From Rhodotorula mucilaginosa (Eukaryota > Basidiomycota > Microbotryomycetes > Sporidiobolales > Sporidiobolaceae), in assembly GCA_034406715.1 (NCBI GenBank), contig CP137869.1:1116001-1180000 (forward strand): a DNA stretch of 64,000 bases, read 5' to 3'. Positions 45,001 to 57,700 of this stretch are shown here, piece by piece (position 1 is the stretch's first letter; each line of letters starts with the position of its first letter). Below the pieces are notes generated by a model. It was not told the DNA's origin and searched no databases. It saw only the letters and a list, made by a program, of their open reading frames with translations. Position numbers and translations under genes: made by a program.

Positions 45001-45993
45001 GCGAGCAGCTCACGGACGCATGCGTCAAGTCGTTGCTCGCGTACCGCAAGCACTGCGCGTCGTCCACATCTCCGGCCCAACTCATCCTGCCCGAATCCTT
45101 CAAGCTCTTCCCGCTGTACGCGTTGGCGCTGATCAAGACAAAGGCACTGAAAGGTAGATTCAGCGCTTTCCGGTCCAGCGTTCTGTTGTGCTCTTGCTGA
45201 TCAGTCTTATTCGACTTTTTCTCTTAGGTGGCGTCGTCGCTTCGGACGTTCGAGCATGGGCGATGCGCCAGCTCAAGAGCAGCGGTGTTAGCGCGACGCT
45301 CCGGCACCTCTACCCGCGCATGCTCGCCGTGCACACACTGCCGGACGAGGTCGGATTCCCGGATGAGCGCGGGCAACTCGTTTTGCCTCGTCTCATGCGC
45401 ACGAGCTACTCTCGCATGGAGCCGCACGGTGCATACTTGGTCGAGAACGGCGAGCGCGCGATCCTCTGGCTTGGACAAGCCGTGTCGCCGCAGTTGCTGC
45501 GCGACCTGTACGATGTCGACAGTCTCGACGAGTTGGATCCGCGCAAGGTACTTCCATTCTCTCCGACCATAGGCTGCAAAAAGGGGTCTTGGAAACTGAC
45601 TTTGTTTTCCTTTGCCGCCCTCCGTAGTCTACGCTCCCGGTACTGTCGACGCGGCTATCGGCTCAACTGCGGAACATCCTGGCCTACTTCGAAAGCCGTG
45701 CCGGCTCCGGCTGCATTCCAGTCTTGCTCGCCCGGCAGAACATCGACGGGACCGAATTCGAGTTCAGCAACATGCTTGTGGAAGACTCGAATAACGAACA
45801 GGTAAAGCTAGACCGAGAAATGCTCGCGCCCTCCTGTCGCCCGAAAGAAGAGGAGCTAACGCTTGTTCGATCGTCTCTGCAGCTGTCTTACGTCGATTAC
45901 TTGTGCACGATTCACCAGCAGATCCAGAGCACGTTGCTGGGGGAGAGCAAAAAGCAGGATGCGACTGACAGCAGCTCCTGGACCACTTGGTAG
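42040..45993 (+). CDS. SEC24: COPII coat cargo adaptor SEC24
   Basis: Inner-coat subunit of COPII vesicles; with Sec23 it selects cargo at ER exit sites. ATG 42040 begins MDPRFQQHVPPTGPAWP and a Pro/Gln/Ser-rich disordered N-terminus. Core signatures are GKQRIRIDPDHIPSPVNVQE, a zinc finger (PPRCERCRGYVNPW, then FICNLCGH), the trunk (DMSQRRIDLDQRPELRSGSV, YVFAIDVSWTSIQCGVVAEV), the beta-sandwich (GGDLFFHPRFDPIRDG), a helical region and a gelsolin-like C-terminus (ERAILWLGQAVSPQLLRDLY). It ends SYVDYLCTIHQQIQSTLL with stop 45991-45993. Many introns of about 60-70 bases interrupt it, for example near 42390, 42935, 43275, 43710, 43985, 44285 and 45550. Confidence 0.93.
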
Positions 45994-46112
45994 ACGCGTC
46001 AAAGGTGTTTTCTTTTCTGCATGATGCGAAGATTCTACACGAGCATCCGTAACCACGCCGGGCGAGTTTGTACAACAAGTGAGGACAGCGGGACTCTGGA
46101 GTTTACGGCTCC

Positions 46113-46773
46113 CTAGCGACCTCCCGCATTCTGCAAACGCCTTGGCGGCGAAGCCGAGCGACGCGCGTGGCGACTACGGTAGAAGGCAGCGTCAGAAGCC
46201 GGGCACGTCTACAATGGGATTTCGAGGGGTTCTCGCTGTAACTCACGTGTATTCGGGCGACCTGCTTCGCGGTGGGAGGTCTCTCCCGCGTGGACCGGAG
46301 TCGGGACTTCTGCTGCGACTCATGCTGCGACTCATGCTCCGATCCCTGCTTGTCGGACGCCCGCGAGGTTCTGGACTCCGCGACCGACTGCGTCGGATCG
46401 GGCCCGCTCCAGGCGCCAACGGTGGACTGGCGCCTCGCGCACCGCGCGGTGGCGTCGGGGGCTCAATCACGACCGTCACGGTCGAGCCGTCGATCTGTGC
46501 CGCATCCATGTAGTCGGCAGCTTTCGCGGCCGCAGCCGGGGAGGCGAACGTGATCCACGCCGTGCCTTTGTGCGTCCCGAGCCGTTTGTTTATCGGCAGG
46601 TCAATGTCGACGATCTTGCCATAGACGTCAAAGATCTCTTCGAGATGCACCGTCGTGACGTTCTTGGTCAGCTTGGTGATCCTGATGGTGTCTGCAGTGC
46701 TCGGAGTCGGCGAGCGAGACCTCGAGGGCGAGCGAGTGTAGCTCCGCGCGGGGGACGACGGCGAGCGAGGCAT
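46113..46773 (-). CDS. RNPS1-like RRM/Arg-Ser protein
   Basis: RNA-binding protein of the splicing/exon-junction type (RNPS1-like). Starts MPRSPSSPARSYTRSPSRSR, an RS-rich head. A single RRM follows (IRITKLTKNVTTVHLEEIFD, THKGTAWITFASPAAAAKAA) with RNP2 as IRITKLTKNV and RNP1 as HKGTAWITF; then a Pro/Gly linker and an RS-rich tail (RSRSRSPEPRGRPTSRDRSM). An intron (GTGAGTTAC from 46249, acceptor CTACCGTAG near 46170) joins SPEYT to RHARRSASPPRRLQ, with TAG at 46113-46115. RNPS1 in animals is about 300 residues; this is shorter, about 190. Other single-RRM SR proteins are possible. Confidence 0.8.
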
Positions 46774-47102
46774 GCGAGCGACCGGGCTGGAGTGCGATGT
46801 ACTGTGTCTATATCGAAGGCAGATGCGCGAACAGAGCGTCAGAACGATCGTCTCGTTGCCTCATCTCGCCTTGCACTTGAGAGGAGGGAGGTGGGGAGGC
46901 GGTCACCGCGTTCTGGCTCCAGATCCGGGCAGACTCCTGAAAGCGGATGCCCGTAGCAAGTAGAACTCGATCGCTCGACGTACCGACTGGCGGACCGACT
47001 TGACGCGGTAAGAGGAGGAGAGACCCGTCGTCGCTCGCGTCGCTCGTTGACATCGAACCTCTCGCCTCACCTTGCAACAGCAGGCGTCTGCTGAGCGGCA
47101 AG
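46774..47102. other. Divergent promoter region of the RNPS1-like and G3BP-like genes
   Basis: About 330 bases between two outward-facing starts. No other feature supported. Confidence 0.5.
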
Positions 47103-49176
47103 ATGGCTGCTTCTGACGCTACGGACAAGCAGTAGGTCTGCGCTTCTGCCCAGCGGCTCGCGCGCTGCTTTTGGTCGATGCGGTACTCACCGTCGTTCGC
47201 CCCTCCCCATTTCTTCAGGAATCACGATGGCATCGACAGTGCGCGCATCGGCTGGGCCTTCTTGTCGCAGGTGGGCCAGCTCTCTCGACGCCGCTGTGTG
47301 GCCTGATGATTACCAAGCGGCGTCGCTAACTCCTTTGCCCCGACCGATAGTACTATTCCTTCCTGAACAAGGACCCGGCTCGCCTGCACTGCTTCTACAC
47401 CAAGCGCTCGACTCTGCTCCACAGCACCGAAGGAGAAGATGCGACGGCTTGCTACGGCCAACAGGTACGCACGAGTGACCCCTTCGAGTCACCCTGTCCC
47501 GTACTGCTGCTGATCCCTGACTCTGGAACATGAACCGTCCCTGTAGGAGATCCACGCGAAAATCATGTCTCTCCAGTTTGAAGACTGCAAGGTCTACATC
47601 AGCAATGTCGACAGCCAGTCGTCTGCCGAAGGGGGTATCCTCGTCCAGGTCATCGGAGAAATGTCGAACGCGAACGGTCCGTGGCGCAAGTTTGCCCAGA
47701 CCTTCTTCCTCGCCGGACAACACAATGGCTATTTCGTTCTCAACGATATCTGCCGGTACATCAAAGAGGAAGGCGACGAGGGTACCGAGGCTTTCGTGCC
47801 CCCGCGTGTCGAGTCGTCGGCGGCTGAAGTTCCCGCGAGCGCCCTGCCGCCAGCCGCCAGCGTCGAGAGCGTCCTGTTTGACGAGTCGCACTCATCGAAA
47901 CGCGCGAGTCATGCGCAGCCTCCGCAGCCGGCCCAATCTACCGAGCCCGCCGAGTCGGAAACGCGCCCCGAGGACTCTTTCACGTTCCACTCCGACGTCC
48001 TCGCACCCGCGGCGGCGCTCAACGGCACGGCGTTCGCCGCAAGTGAGACTCGTCCTGACCTGGAGGCGGAGGTTCCTGCTCCCTCTGAAACGACGCACGG
48101 TGCGGAGCAAGAAAACGCATCGCACGCCGCCGTCGCTACGCCTGCCGAAAACGCTGCCCCGGAGACTGAAACTCCGGTGCCCGTAGCGGAGGAGGAGGCG
48201 GCACAACCCGCGCCGGCTGCGGCTGCGACTGCGCCTCCAGCCGAAGCTGCGCCTGCGCCTGTCGAGTCCGCGCCCGCCGAAACCGTTCCGGAGTCTACCG
48301 GTCAGCAGTCTACCGGCAGCGCTGCTACGCCCTCGAGCGCAACCGGTGCGCCCTCTGCCGCTGCGCCTCCCTCTGCCCCCGCGGCGCCGAAATCCTGGGC
48401 TAGCCTCGCGGCGGCGGGTTCGAACAAGTGGGGCAAGGTCACGAGTGAAACCAAGGGGGTCTCGGCTGCAGTACCGCAGGTGGGTTTCCAGTGACGAAAC
48501 TTGCCATTCGTCCGCTCAAACTCACATCACTTCGAAATTCCGTAGGCTTCGCCGAGCACTGAGCGTGCTACACCCAACACCGCCGGACAGGCCGCCGCGT
48601 CCCCGGCGCCGTTCACCGAAGCTGTCATGGCGGTCAAGACGCCGTCTTGTTTCGTCAAGGGAGTCGTGGAAGCGGTGACCGATCAGTTGCTCAAGGACAC
48701 CCTCACGTCCCGCTTCGGACCGCTCAAAGAACTCGACATCGTTCGCAGCGTGCGTAAAGACGTTTCCTTCTCGCAGTTATGGCAATGACTAACAAGAGAT
48801 CTTTCCACGACTGCAGAAAGCATGCGCGTTCATCGAGTTTGAAAAGCTGGACCATGCGCGCAAAGCGATCCAGGTGTCGATGCGCCCGTCCGAAGGCGGC
48901 GAAGGCGCGATCTTCATCACCGCCGAGGGCGGCATGCAGCACCGCATCAACGTAGTCGAGCGCAAACCTCACGACCAGAGGCCGGTCTCGAAGCGCGGCG
49001 GAGGCGCTATGGGTGGTGCGGATCGTGGAGGCTTCCGCACCGCTGGCTCGACTCGTGACGGCGCCGAGAACGCCAGTCGCACCGGACGGAACGGCGGCAG
49101 CGCAGGAGGTGCGCGCGGTGGCCGCGGTGGTGGAAGAGGAGGCGCGCGCGGGACCGGCGCTGCCCCCGGCAAGTGA
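47103..49176 (+). CDS. G3BP/Bre5-like protein with NTF2-like and RRM domains
   Basis: Homologue of stress-granule protein G3BP and of yeast Bre5, partner of the ubiquitin protease Ubp3. Exon 1 gives MAASDATDKQ; an intron (GTAGGT...TCTTCAG) leads to NHDGIDSARIGWAFLSQ and a second (ending 47349) to YYSFLNKDPARLHCFYTKRS, the NTF2 fold entry. It continues with IMSLQFEDCKVYISNVDSQS, GGILVQVIGEMSNANGPWRK and FAQTFFLAGQHNGYFVLNDI. A long Ala/Pro/Glu-rich linker follows, then SWASLAAAGSNKW. The RRM (TPSCFVKGVVEAVTDQLLKD, KACAFIEFEKLDHARKAI) spans an intron near 48748-48817. A Gly/Arg-rich RGG tail ends at TGA 49174-49176. The domain order is the full G3BP order. Which yeast name fits (Bre5 or S. pombe Nxt3) is not decided. 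Confidence 0.9.
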
Positions 49177-49501
49177 AGTTCCACTACGCAAGTTTCCGTC
49201 GCTTGACCTCCCCCCAAAACCACGCGTGCACCGCGCATTCGCACCCTCTTCTGTGTAGACCCGTTGTTGACATCCTCCCCCGCGTTCCGCTCACATGCTT
49301 TTGTCGTTCCGCCATCACTTTTTTGGCCTCTCTTTGCCTGGAAGCCGCATTCTTCCCCTTTCCGCCTCGAGACTCCCGCGCCAGATTCGATTTCTGTACG
49401 GAAACATTTGTACATGAACCTCTACGTGCGAGAGAGGAGGAGACAGCGAGCTCGCAGGTGTCCAGAGCCGGGGGTATCGGTGCTTTGGGGCGAAATATCG
49501 A
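49177..49501. other. Convergent 3' region of the G3BP-like and VMA10 genes
   Basis: About 325 bases holding the two 3'UTRs facing each other. No gene seen. Confidence 0.5.
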
Positions 49502-50219
49502 TTACGATCGTGCCTCGAGGTTGCGGTGGAGCTGCGGCTGCACCTGAACCACCCGTTCGAGCAGCTTCTTGACAACATCGGCACTGTTCGCTTCGAAGGA
49601 GGCCTCGATCTGCTCGAGAGAAGCCTTTGTTGCCTTGTCGACTTCTACCTGAGACGACGACGAGTCTCCCGAGTGCTGCATGCACCAGCCCGAATGGGTC
49701 AGCGCCACCGAGCGCACATGATTGCTCAAGGAATGAGCATAAAGCGCTTCTTCCGCGTCGGGAAGCGCAGGGATCCGCCTTCACGGAAAAAAAAGGTTCA
49801 CGCTGGACACGCACCTGCTCCTCGAATTCGCGGAAGAGGGCGTCCTTCTTGGCCCGCAGCTGTTCGATCTCCTTGCTAGCCTCCCCGCGAGCGTCCTTCA
49901 ACCGCTGATTGCGATCTGCAGTCGAGGAGCCGTGTCAGTTCTCGGGCATCCCCGTCTTGTGGGGGTAAGTGCGGCGGCAGCAGTGGTGGTCGCAGCGACC
50001 AGGGCTCACATTCACGCGCCTTGGCGACGATCTGCGACGCCTCCTTCTCAGCGTCCAGCAGCGTAGCGATCCCTTGTGCTGTTCGAGGCGGTGTCGATCG
50101 TCAGCCGGAACGTCAGCGAGCAGATGAGGCGGGCGACTCGTACAGTTGGCAGACTGCGAGGTCAGGGCGGGTCAGCGCTGGTCTTCCAGGCTGAGGAAGG
50201 AAGGGTCTGGCTGTACCAT
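49502..50219 (-). CDS. VMA10: V-type proton ATPase subunit G
   Basis: Peripheral-stalk subunit of the vacuolar proton pump. The best model uses two tiny exons: the bare ATG at 50217-50219, intron 50154-50216 (GTACAG...CTCGCAG), then the 10-base exon 50144-50153 (TCTGCCAACT), an intron starting GTACGA, and the third exon near 50080. This gives MSANSQGIATLLDAEKEASQ, an almost ideal subunit G start. It continues IVAKARE-YRNQRLKDARGE, ASKEIEQLRAKKDALFREF, then over an intron ending CTCTCCCGAG-like bases to HSGDSSSSQVEVDKATKASL, and ends VQVQPQLHRNLEARS with stop at 49502-49504. Length about 115-120 residues, as usual. Divergent from symplekin with only about 140 bases between starts. Confidence 0.88.
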
Positions 50220-50361
50220 CTTCAGAGACGGGGGTGAACGCTGCGAGGAAAAGGCTGGAGTCTCGTCTCTCTCGCCGCTCGTCGACGCCGCAGTGTTCAA
50301 TTTGCCGAGAACTCGCGATCCAAAGCGCAGACAGCGAAAGCTATTCGGGGTTGCCGCAGGC

Positions 50362-53300
50362 ATGTCATACTACCCAGCCGCCGGTACGGCAGCGAGCGCC
50401 GCACCGGGTCCGACTGCTGTTCCCTCCTCCGCCTTGTCGTCCGCGCCGTCGCCGTCGCCGTCGTCCGACCTCGACCTCGTTGCAGCTCTCTCGGCGCCGA
50501 GTACTCAGCCAGCTCTCAAGGCCAATGGTCAGTCTCATTTGCCACCAGCTCGGAGCGCGGCTGACCGGTTCATCCCGCGCACAGCTGCAGCGCAGGCCGT
50601 CGACCCGCTTTCACGGCTCCTCCTCGGATCAGCGGAAGCCTCGGTCAAGAAAGTGGCATTGGCCGGATTCGCCAGCGCATATCCTTTCCTTTTCCGCTAC
50701 GCGTGAGTATCCCCCCGGTCAACGGCACATTTCGCTGGGATGCGACTGATTGATCACCTTGCTCTCAGATGTCAATCCGGCGATGCAGCGCACTGGACCC
50801 GGGTCATTGCCTTGAAAGCTGCCGTGCTCAACTCGTGGCGGAATGGAGCTATCGGCGAGAAGATTGGCGCCGTCAAGGTTCTCCAGCGGATCATACAGAC
50901 GCAGAGCGCTCCCGCATCCTCCGACCCACGCGTGAGTCTCGGACCGTGGAACACTCTCTCTCACGACAGTGCGGTAGCAGCAACTGATAGGATGCACGAA
51001 TGTAGCTCGCACGATCCGCAGAACCCAACATCTCCCTATGCCGCCCGAATCATCCTTTCCTCAAAGTGTCGATCCTCGAAGAGGAAGCCAACAAACTCCT
51101 GGAAGAATGCGTCACGACGCTCTTCACCTCTTCGGAACCTGACCTCGTCGCCGCCATCGTATCTTCACTGGTCGCACTCGTCAAATCCCGGCAACAGTTC
51201 GCGCAACTCATCGTCACGAGTTTGACCAACTGGTCCCCGGCCGCCATGGCTTCTCGCAGCGCAGCGCAAGTCAAGAGCGTCGAGAAAGTCGTGAGATTGT
51301 CTCTGCAGCACTTGGTCAAGTCAGTGATAGCTTCGCCATTGAAACCGCCTCGCGTGCTTTGCTGATCAGCAAGGTCGCCTTGACAGGACGCCTCAAGGAT
51401 CACCGTTTGCGACGCAGATCTCGGCGTTCCTGGCTCAGCAAGCCACGCGCATGGAGAAGGCGGCGGAAGAGTCGAAGCGCAAGGCCGAGGCCGAGGCCAC
51501 GCGGAAACGACAAGCCTTGGCAGACCAGCTCCAGTCACAGCAGCAGAACAAACGACGCCGACTGAACCCTACCAACGAAGTCGCCAGACTGTTTGCCGCG
51601 AGCAACCCCGAGGGAATTGCACGTGTACAGTCCGTTGCGGCGCTTCCACACGCCGCGGTGGTCGACCTGCTTGTGTCGGCGCTTCAAGGAGTGGCTCCGT
51701 CCACCTTGACGGAAGCGATCTCCGTGAGTTCTGAAGCTGCCGCGATTCAGAGCTCAGGACGCTCACCCTTCGGCAATATAGGTCGTCAAGCGCGAGCTCG
51801 AGAGCAGCCGCTCTGCAACACCCTCGCGCGAGGGCACGCCGATGCTTTCAGGACCCGTCGTCGTTGATCCTTTGAAGCTCGATCTCGGCGCCGACGAGCT
51901 GGACATCAAGGCAGAAGTTCCGGTAGAGGCCACGGTAGGCTGTTTTCCACGCTCGAGGCCGATCAAACTCACCCGCCGCCACGAGGACTGATCGCGTTTC
52001 CCCTGCAGCCCGCGGAAGACGACGAGGCCCCGGCCCAGGTTCACGAGGTTGCCTTTGACGGCGATGGTCAGGACGCAGCTGTCTCGTTGGTCTCTGCCAC
52101 CTACGAGCTTACGCTGCAAGCCCGCCAGGCGCTCGTCCTATCCGCGCTGAAAAGGGTGTGCGCCGCCGGAGCCGACGGGGCGAATGCGGCACTGTGGGCA
52201 CCGCTCCTTTCCCGATTGATCTCCCGTGGCTTGGAGGACCCCGATGCTCCCGCCGAGAAGCGCGACGAGACAAGCGAGGACCTGCGCCGGCACCTTTTCT
52301 CCTTCATCACAGCTAATCTGCAAACACGGTGCGCTCGAGTCGCAAAACCTACCTGGTAGACCGAAGGCTCACCTATTCGCGCCTGTCCAGGACGGAGCTG
52401 GCCCGACTGTGGTTGAACGAGGAGTGGTTCGCTTCACGCTGCGCCGGTGTCGAGACTGTGAGTTATTTCCCCGGTAGTCTCGTCACGCGTCAGGTCCTTG
52501 ACAACGATCGCATCTCAGGACCGACCATACGACCGTCTATTGCGCGACTTCCTCGAGCACATCAGCCACGTCTCCTCTGACAAGGACAAGCAGTTACTCC
52601 AATTCCTCATGGACCTGCCGGAGATCCCTCGGGACGAAATCTATCGCCTCGAAGCCATGGCGACGAATACTGCACAGTGAGCTCATATTCCGACTGAGCG
52701 AGTGGAAGGAGGCTGATGAGACTCCTTGTTCCTGGACAGGATGCACCTCGGGTTCTCGACTCTCCGCGAGCTCGTCGTCATGAGGCCGTCTGTTCGTTAC
52801 GCCGCATTAGACGTGCTTTTGGGTCTCTGCACCCATGCCGGTACGACAAGTCCGCATTCAGACGACGATGCTGTTGATACTCACTCCCTCCCTCTTGCAG
52901 ACAAGCGGTTCCGCAATGCGGCCATCACGACCGTGAAGAAGTGGGTGCCGGACGTCCCGGATCTCAGCCACGTCATTCGGGACTTTGCGCTGTCGCTTCT
53001 TGCTCGACTCACGGCTCACACCGAGACGGCGACCGCGGCGCCCGACCCTGATGGCAATGATCCGACCATCGGGGCAGTCAACGGAGACGGCGAGGCGGAT
53101 ATGGCAACCGACGCCTCGCCGCCTGCATCTGAGCCACCGGCCCTCTGCGCGCAAGTCCGAGACGGCGCTGTCGCCGGCAACTTCGATCCCCCGGCAACCT
53201 TGGAGGGCGTTACGCAGAACGTCGAGCTGCTCCTGGCCCTCTGCGTCAAAGACACCACGCTACTGCGACCGTAAGTCGTCATTCGTGCCATAAGCCGGAA

Positions 53301-54576
53301 GTCCCCACAAGCTGACAGCCGCTCTCTCTCTCTTGCAGACTCTTCGAGCAGTATGGCAAAATGGCACCTTCCGTTCGTGGCGCGATCGAGGAGCTCTACG
53401 TGCCTCTCATCCGCTCGCTCGGCCTCAAGCATCCCGGCGTCCTCGATCTCTTGGGCGACTTCCCCGAGGGCAGCGATAAGCTTGTGCTCAAGATGCTCGA
53501 GGTGCTTGCAGCTAAAGCGAAGCTGCCGTCCGACATCCTCGCTTTGATCAAGCAGGTCGCAGCAAAACGGGATCTCGACTCGCAGTTCTACTTGCTCATC
53601 CTGCCCGAATGCCACAAGGTTTGTTCCGCGGCACATCAAGAGTGTGACCGTTTCACTGAGACTTTCTCTTCCCATAGGACGAGATCGTGCGATATCTCCC
53701 GCGGGTCGTGGCCTTGCTCGACGGGACACCGCAGAAGAAGGCGGCGATTCGGTCCATCTTCCTATCCGTCATCGCGCCGCCAGCCCACTTCAGCTCGATC
53801 AACTCGCTGAGGACCCGCAGCGATTCGCTTTCTCCTGTCGAGCTCATGCTCTTCCTGCATCAGCATGACAAGGAGATCGGGCTCAAGCACACGATCGAGG
53901 GTGAGATTGCTCTCGTCGAGTGTTCGTCTCCCTGTGCACGCTTTTCTGACAAGAGGCGTGTGCCTTCGCAACAGCCATCTCGATCTGCTTCTCAATGTCC
54001 GACGGCTTCCGTCCCGAGGTACTGGCGGCTTTCATGCAGCAGGTGGTCGATGCACCAAAAATTCCTAATCTATTCATGCGTACGGTGAGCCTGCAGACTC
54101 TCTTGTCGAAGGAAGAGCTGCAGAGCCATACTGATCGTTCAACTACAGGTTATCCAAGCCGTCACGACGTACAAGTCGCTGCAGCCGTTCGTGTCGACGA
54201 CCCTTTTGTCGTGCCTCATCGGCAAGAAGATCTGGGAGGTCGGCCCTCTCTGGGAAGGCTTCATCCGCCTGGTGAAAGCGATCGCACCGAATTCGTTCGC
54301 TGCACTCCTGCAATTGCCGCGGGAGCAGCTTCGTGAAGTCGTGCAGAAACAGCCGAGTTTGCGCGAACCGCTTCGGGAATACGTCACCAAAAGTTAGCAC
54401 GCCGGTTCCCTCGTGAACGCCGTGCGGTCGAGCTGACCACTTAAAAAATTGCTGCAGAGGGCGGCACCAACAATGCTCGGACTGCCGCAGTTCTCGAGGC
54501 ACTCAGCGATGAGACGGCGCCGACGCAGAGCGGCAGTGCAGGTCGCAGTCTGTCAGGCACACCGACCCCCGCGTAG
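50362..54576 (+). CDS. PTA1: Symplekin/PTA1, pre-mRNA 3'-end processing scaffold
   Basis: HEAT-repeat scaffold of the cleavage and polyadenylation factor. ATG 50362 starts MSYYPAAGTAASAAP and a Ser/Pro-rich head. HEAT repeats follow: SVKKVALAGFASAYPFLFRY, WTRVIALKAAVLNSWRNGAI, VSILEEEANKLLEECVTTLF, LVAAIVSSLVALVKSRQQFA. A basic patch (NKRRRLNPTNEVARLFAAS) follows near 51550. The middle holds YDRLLRDFLEHISHVSSDKD and LRELVVMRPSVRYAALDVLL. The symplekin C-terminal domain reads MAPSVRGAIEELYVPLIRSL, RYLPRVVALLDGTPQKKAAI, SPVELMLFLHQHDKEIGLKH, FRPEVLAAFMQQVVDAPKIP, LIGKKIWEVGPLWEGFIRLV. TAG 54574-54576. At least a dozen introns of 50-90 bases. Confidence 0.92.
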
Positions 54577-54705
54577 ACCGTTTACTTGGATAGCGTCGGT
54601 CTTGAAAACTTCTCATGACCATGACCTTGCCGCGAGGAGAAGCCTTAGGTGCTACATTCTTGGACAAGGAGAGGTCCCGAAAGAAACCATGCAAGCAAGG
54701 GTACT

Positions 54706-57700
54706 CTACAGGTTCAGACGACGACCAGTCGCTTTCTGCACGACCCTCTCCAGACGTTCACACACCTGCCTGTAGCCCAGGCGCCAGAGATCTGCCGTCG
54801 GATCCGCCTGGGTGTCCGCGGGGAAAGTCTGCCGGAGCAGACAATCCCACCAGCGCAGGATGTCCGCCGCCTGCGCGAGGTCATGGCCGCGCTCACGAGA
54901 AGCGCACTTCTCGATATAGCGTCCGAGCGCGTCGATGTCTTCGCGATCGGGCGGTTGCTCGGCTGCCGTTTCCATCCACATCTCGACCCTGTTTAGGATT
55001 TCGAGTCGATCGGTTTGGCCTTGAAATCGCGGTGCTGGCCGCACAGAGACTGCCTTCACCGGGGGCCGATTGCGACTTGATGCTTTGCCGAGATGCGCGT
55101 CTTTCTTGCCTCGACTGCTCAGCGTGCGGTCGCCCGCGACGGTCCGCGCCTGACGAGCGTGGTGAAGAGCGATCTGTTCGAGTTGCGTCGCCTTTCCGAG
55201 CTCGCGGAATATCACGGGATCGTACTCCATCGCGACGATCTGCGAGTCTGTAGCCTCTGCAGGAGATGGCGGAAGTACGATGACTTCGGGCGCGTTGGTC
55301 TTTGGCCGGGCGGGCGGAGCGGTTTCGACCATCCGGGCGGTCTTGAGCTTGCGGGGCGGGGGCTTGCGACGACGAGCTTCGTTGAGGATCTCGACTTGTA
55401 AAGCGCGGTCGAAAGTGCGATACGCTTCGGGGTCGATGTCGTAGTATCGCAGCTCCTCCGTCGTAACTTGCGACGGCGATTTGGTGGGCACCTTCGCAGA
55501 CCTTTTCGTCGGTCGGAACATGGAAGGGATATACGGCTCCGCCGCCCGAGCGTTCGATTGGACTGAACGAGAACGTAAGCGAGTGCGAACCTCGGCTCGT
55601 GCGGGTGCGACGACAGCTTCGTCCTCACTCGAGTCACTCGTCAAAACGAGTGTTAACGGGGACTTCGAGCTCGTGGATTTCCCGTCGTGCCCCGACACGG
55701 CCGACTGCTGGGCGTCGCTGGCTGCCTTCCGCTGATTTTCGCTGGTTGATGGTCGCGCGACCGACGGTTGGGGACCGGAAAGGTCACTCGCATTGCCGAT
55801 CCCGCGCGGACGGAAAGACAGCTTCGACTGGCCTCTCTCGTGCACGGTCTCGACAGAGAGACCGTCTTTTTCGAGTTTCGTGAGTTGGATGCCGATGCCA
55901 CGGAGTTCGTGCGGTGGCGCGTTCATGGAAGCCATCAATCGCCAAGCGACTTCGCCGACAGTGCCGCCGTCGTCAGTCGCCCCGCCGTTCGCGCCGGACA
56001 AGGTCGATGTACGATTCTCCTGATTGACGTGTCCATGTCCCAGAAACTTGGGCGTGTCGATGGGAGCGTCCGGGTGTCGTGTCATAACATGTAGGACGAG
56101 CTGCCGAGCTTTGAGTCCCGCCGTGCGCAGACGCTTTGCTGTCTCGTCGCCCAACTCACGCACGAAACGCTGACGAGGGTCACAGGAGATCATGAGCAGT
56201 CTGTCCTAGGCCACACCAGAGGACTTGTCTGCAGGCTTACCTCGACTTGATCGATCCTTCCCGGACCAAAGCGGATTCCATAGTTGACCTCCGTCGAGAC
56301 GGATTGGCGCAGCTTTTGGGATTCCAGCTCGGAGTCATCGATGCCGTACGCGAAAGCCGTGAACTTCTTGCTGTTGCCGCGGCCGATCGTTTCGGCGAGT
56401 TTGGCGGGCGGCGCCTGACGGAGGTCTCGAATCGTCTTGATGTCGAGTTCGTTCAGGAGTTTCGAACGGAGACTCCAGCCAATGCCAGGCAACGCGTCGA
56501 CTTCGAGCGGGAGTAGGAATTCGTCGACGTCCTCGGGAAAGAGGTGAAAGATGGATGCAGGCTTAGCCTTCCGCATCGCGAGCCGCGCCAAGAGAATGTT
56601 GTGCGAGATACCGATCGAGACCGGGCATCCAGTAGCGTCAAAGATCTCTTGCTTCACGCGTTTCGCGAGGTCGTACGCCGGATCCTGCTCGCGAAAAATG
56701 GTCGGAGGGACGACGACTTCGGCCAAGCACTCATCCATCGAGACGACTTGAATGTAAGCGGCGTGGGAGAACAAGATGTCGTAAAACTTGAGCGTTATAC
56801 TGCTACCCCAGGCCGAGTCAGCGATGGAGAGCGACCGGGTTTCAGCTGGAGACACTGACCTCCGGTAGAGTTCAAATTCGAAGGGCATGGTCTGAATGTC
56901 GGGGCAAAGCTCACGAGCTCGGCCGAGACTGCATCGCAAGGAAGTAGAGGTCCGGATCAGCCGGTCTTGGCGTTCTCCGTCGTCTTCCTGAATGGCTCAC
57001 CTCATGCCGTTGCGCACGCCACTGGCACGCGCTTCGTAGGAACAAGAAGCAATCTCGCTCGTACTGCTGGCCGCTTCGCCCTTCCCTCGCGCATGGCAGA
57101 CCGCGACCGGTTTGCCTCTGAGCTCGGGGCGGGTAGTGAGACCCGCGCTGACGAAGAAGCAATCGAAATCGACGTGGATGATGGTACGACCGTCGGAAGC
57201 GCCGCCGGTGAGTTTTTTGCTCCGGAGAGGAGGCGTCGTGCCGTGTTGCTTCGCCGCGATGATGTCCTTGAGCTCCTCCTTGAAGCTCGAGATCCAGTGA
57301 AGGCGAGACTGAGCGAAATAGCCGGCGAGGAAGTCGGGGGACGCCGACGTATGCTTGGCCAACCAGTCTTCGTCTTTGAGCAACGCCGCGGTGCGCTCGT
57401 TACGCTCGGCCGACGGCAGCCACGATCGCGTTACACTCGTCGGCTTCGTAGGCGAATCGGTCGTCGCCGGCAATTTCGAAAGAGAGGGCTGCGCTTGCTC
57501 GGTGGATCGAACGAGCGCCTTCGGTGTCGACGAAGATGAATGCTGCGGCGCTGAAGGCGCATTGTTGGTCCGCGCGAAGAAGGACTGCAGCGGGCCGGAG
57601 TTTTGGGCTCTCAAGGCGTCTCGAGCCAGTCTGGCGCCTCGCTCCGCTAGCGATTCGTGAGTTTCGACATTCTTGGAGGGTGCCACTGCGGATTTCTCTG

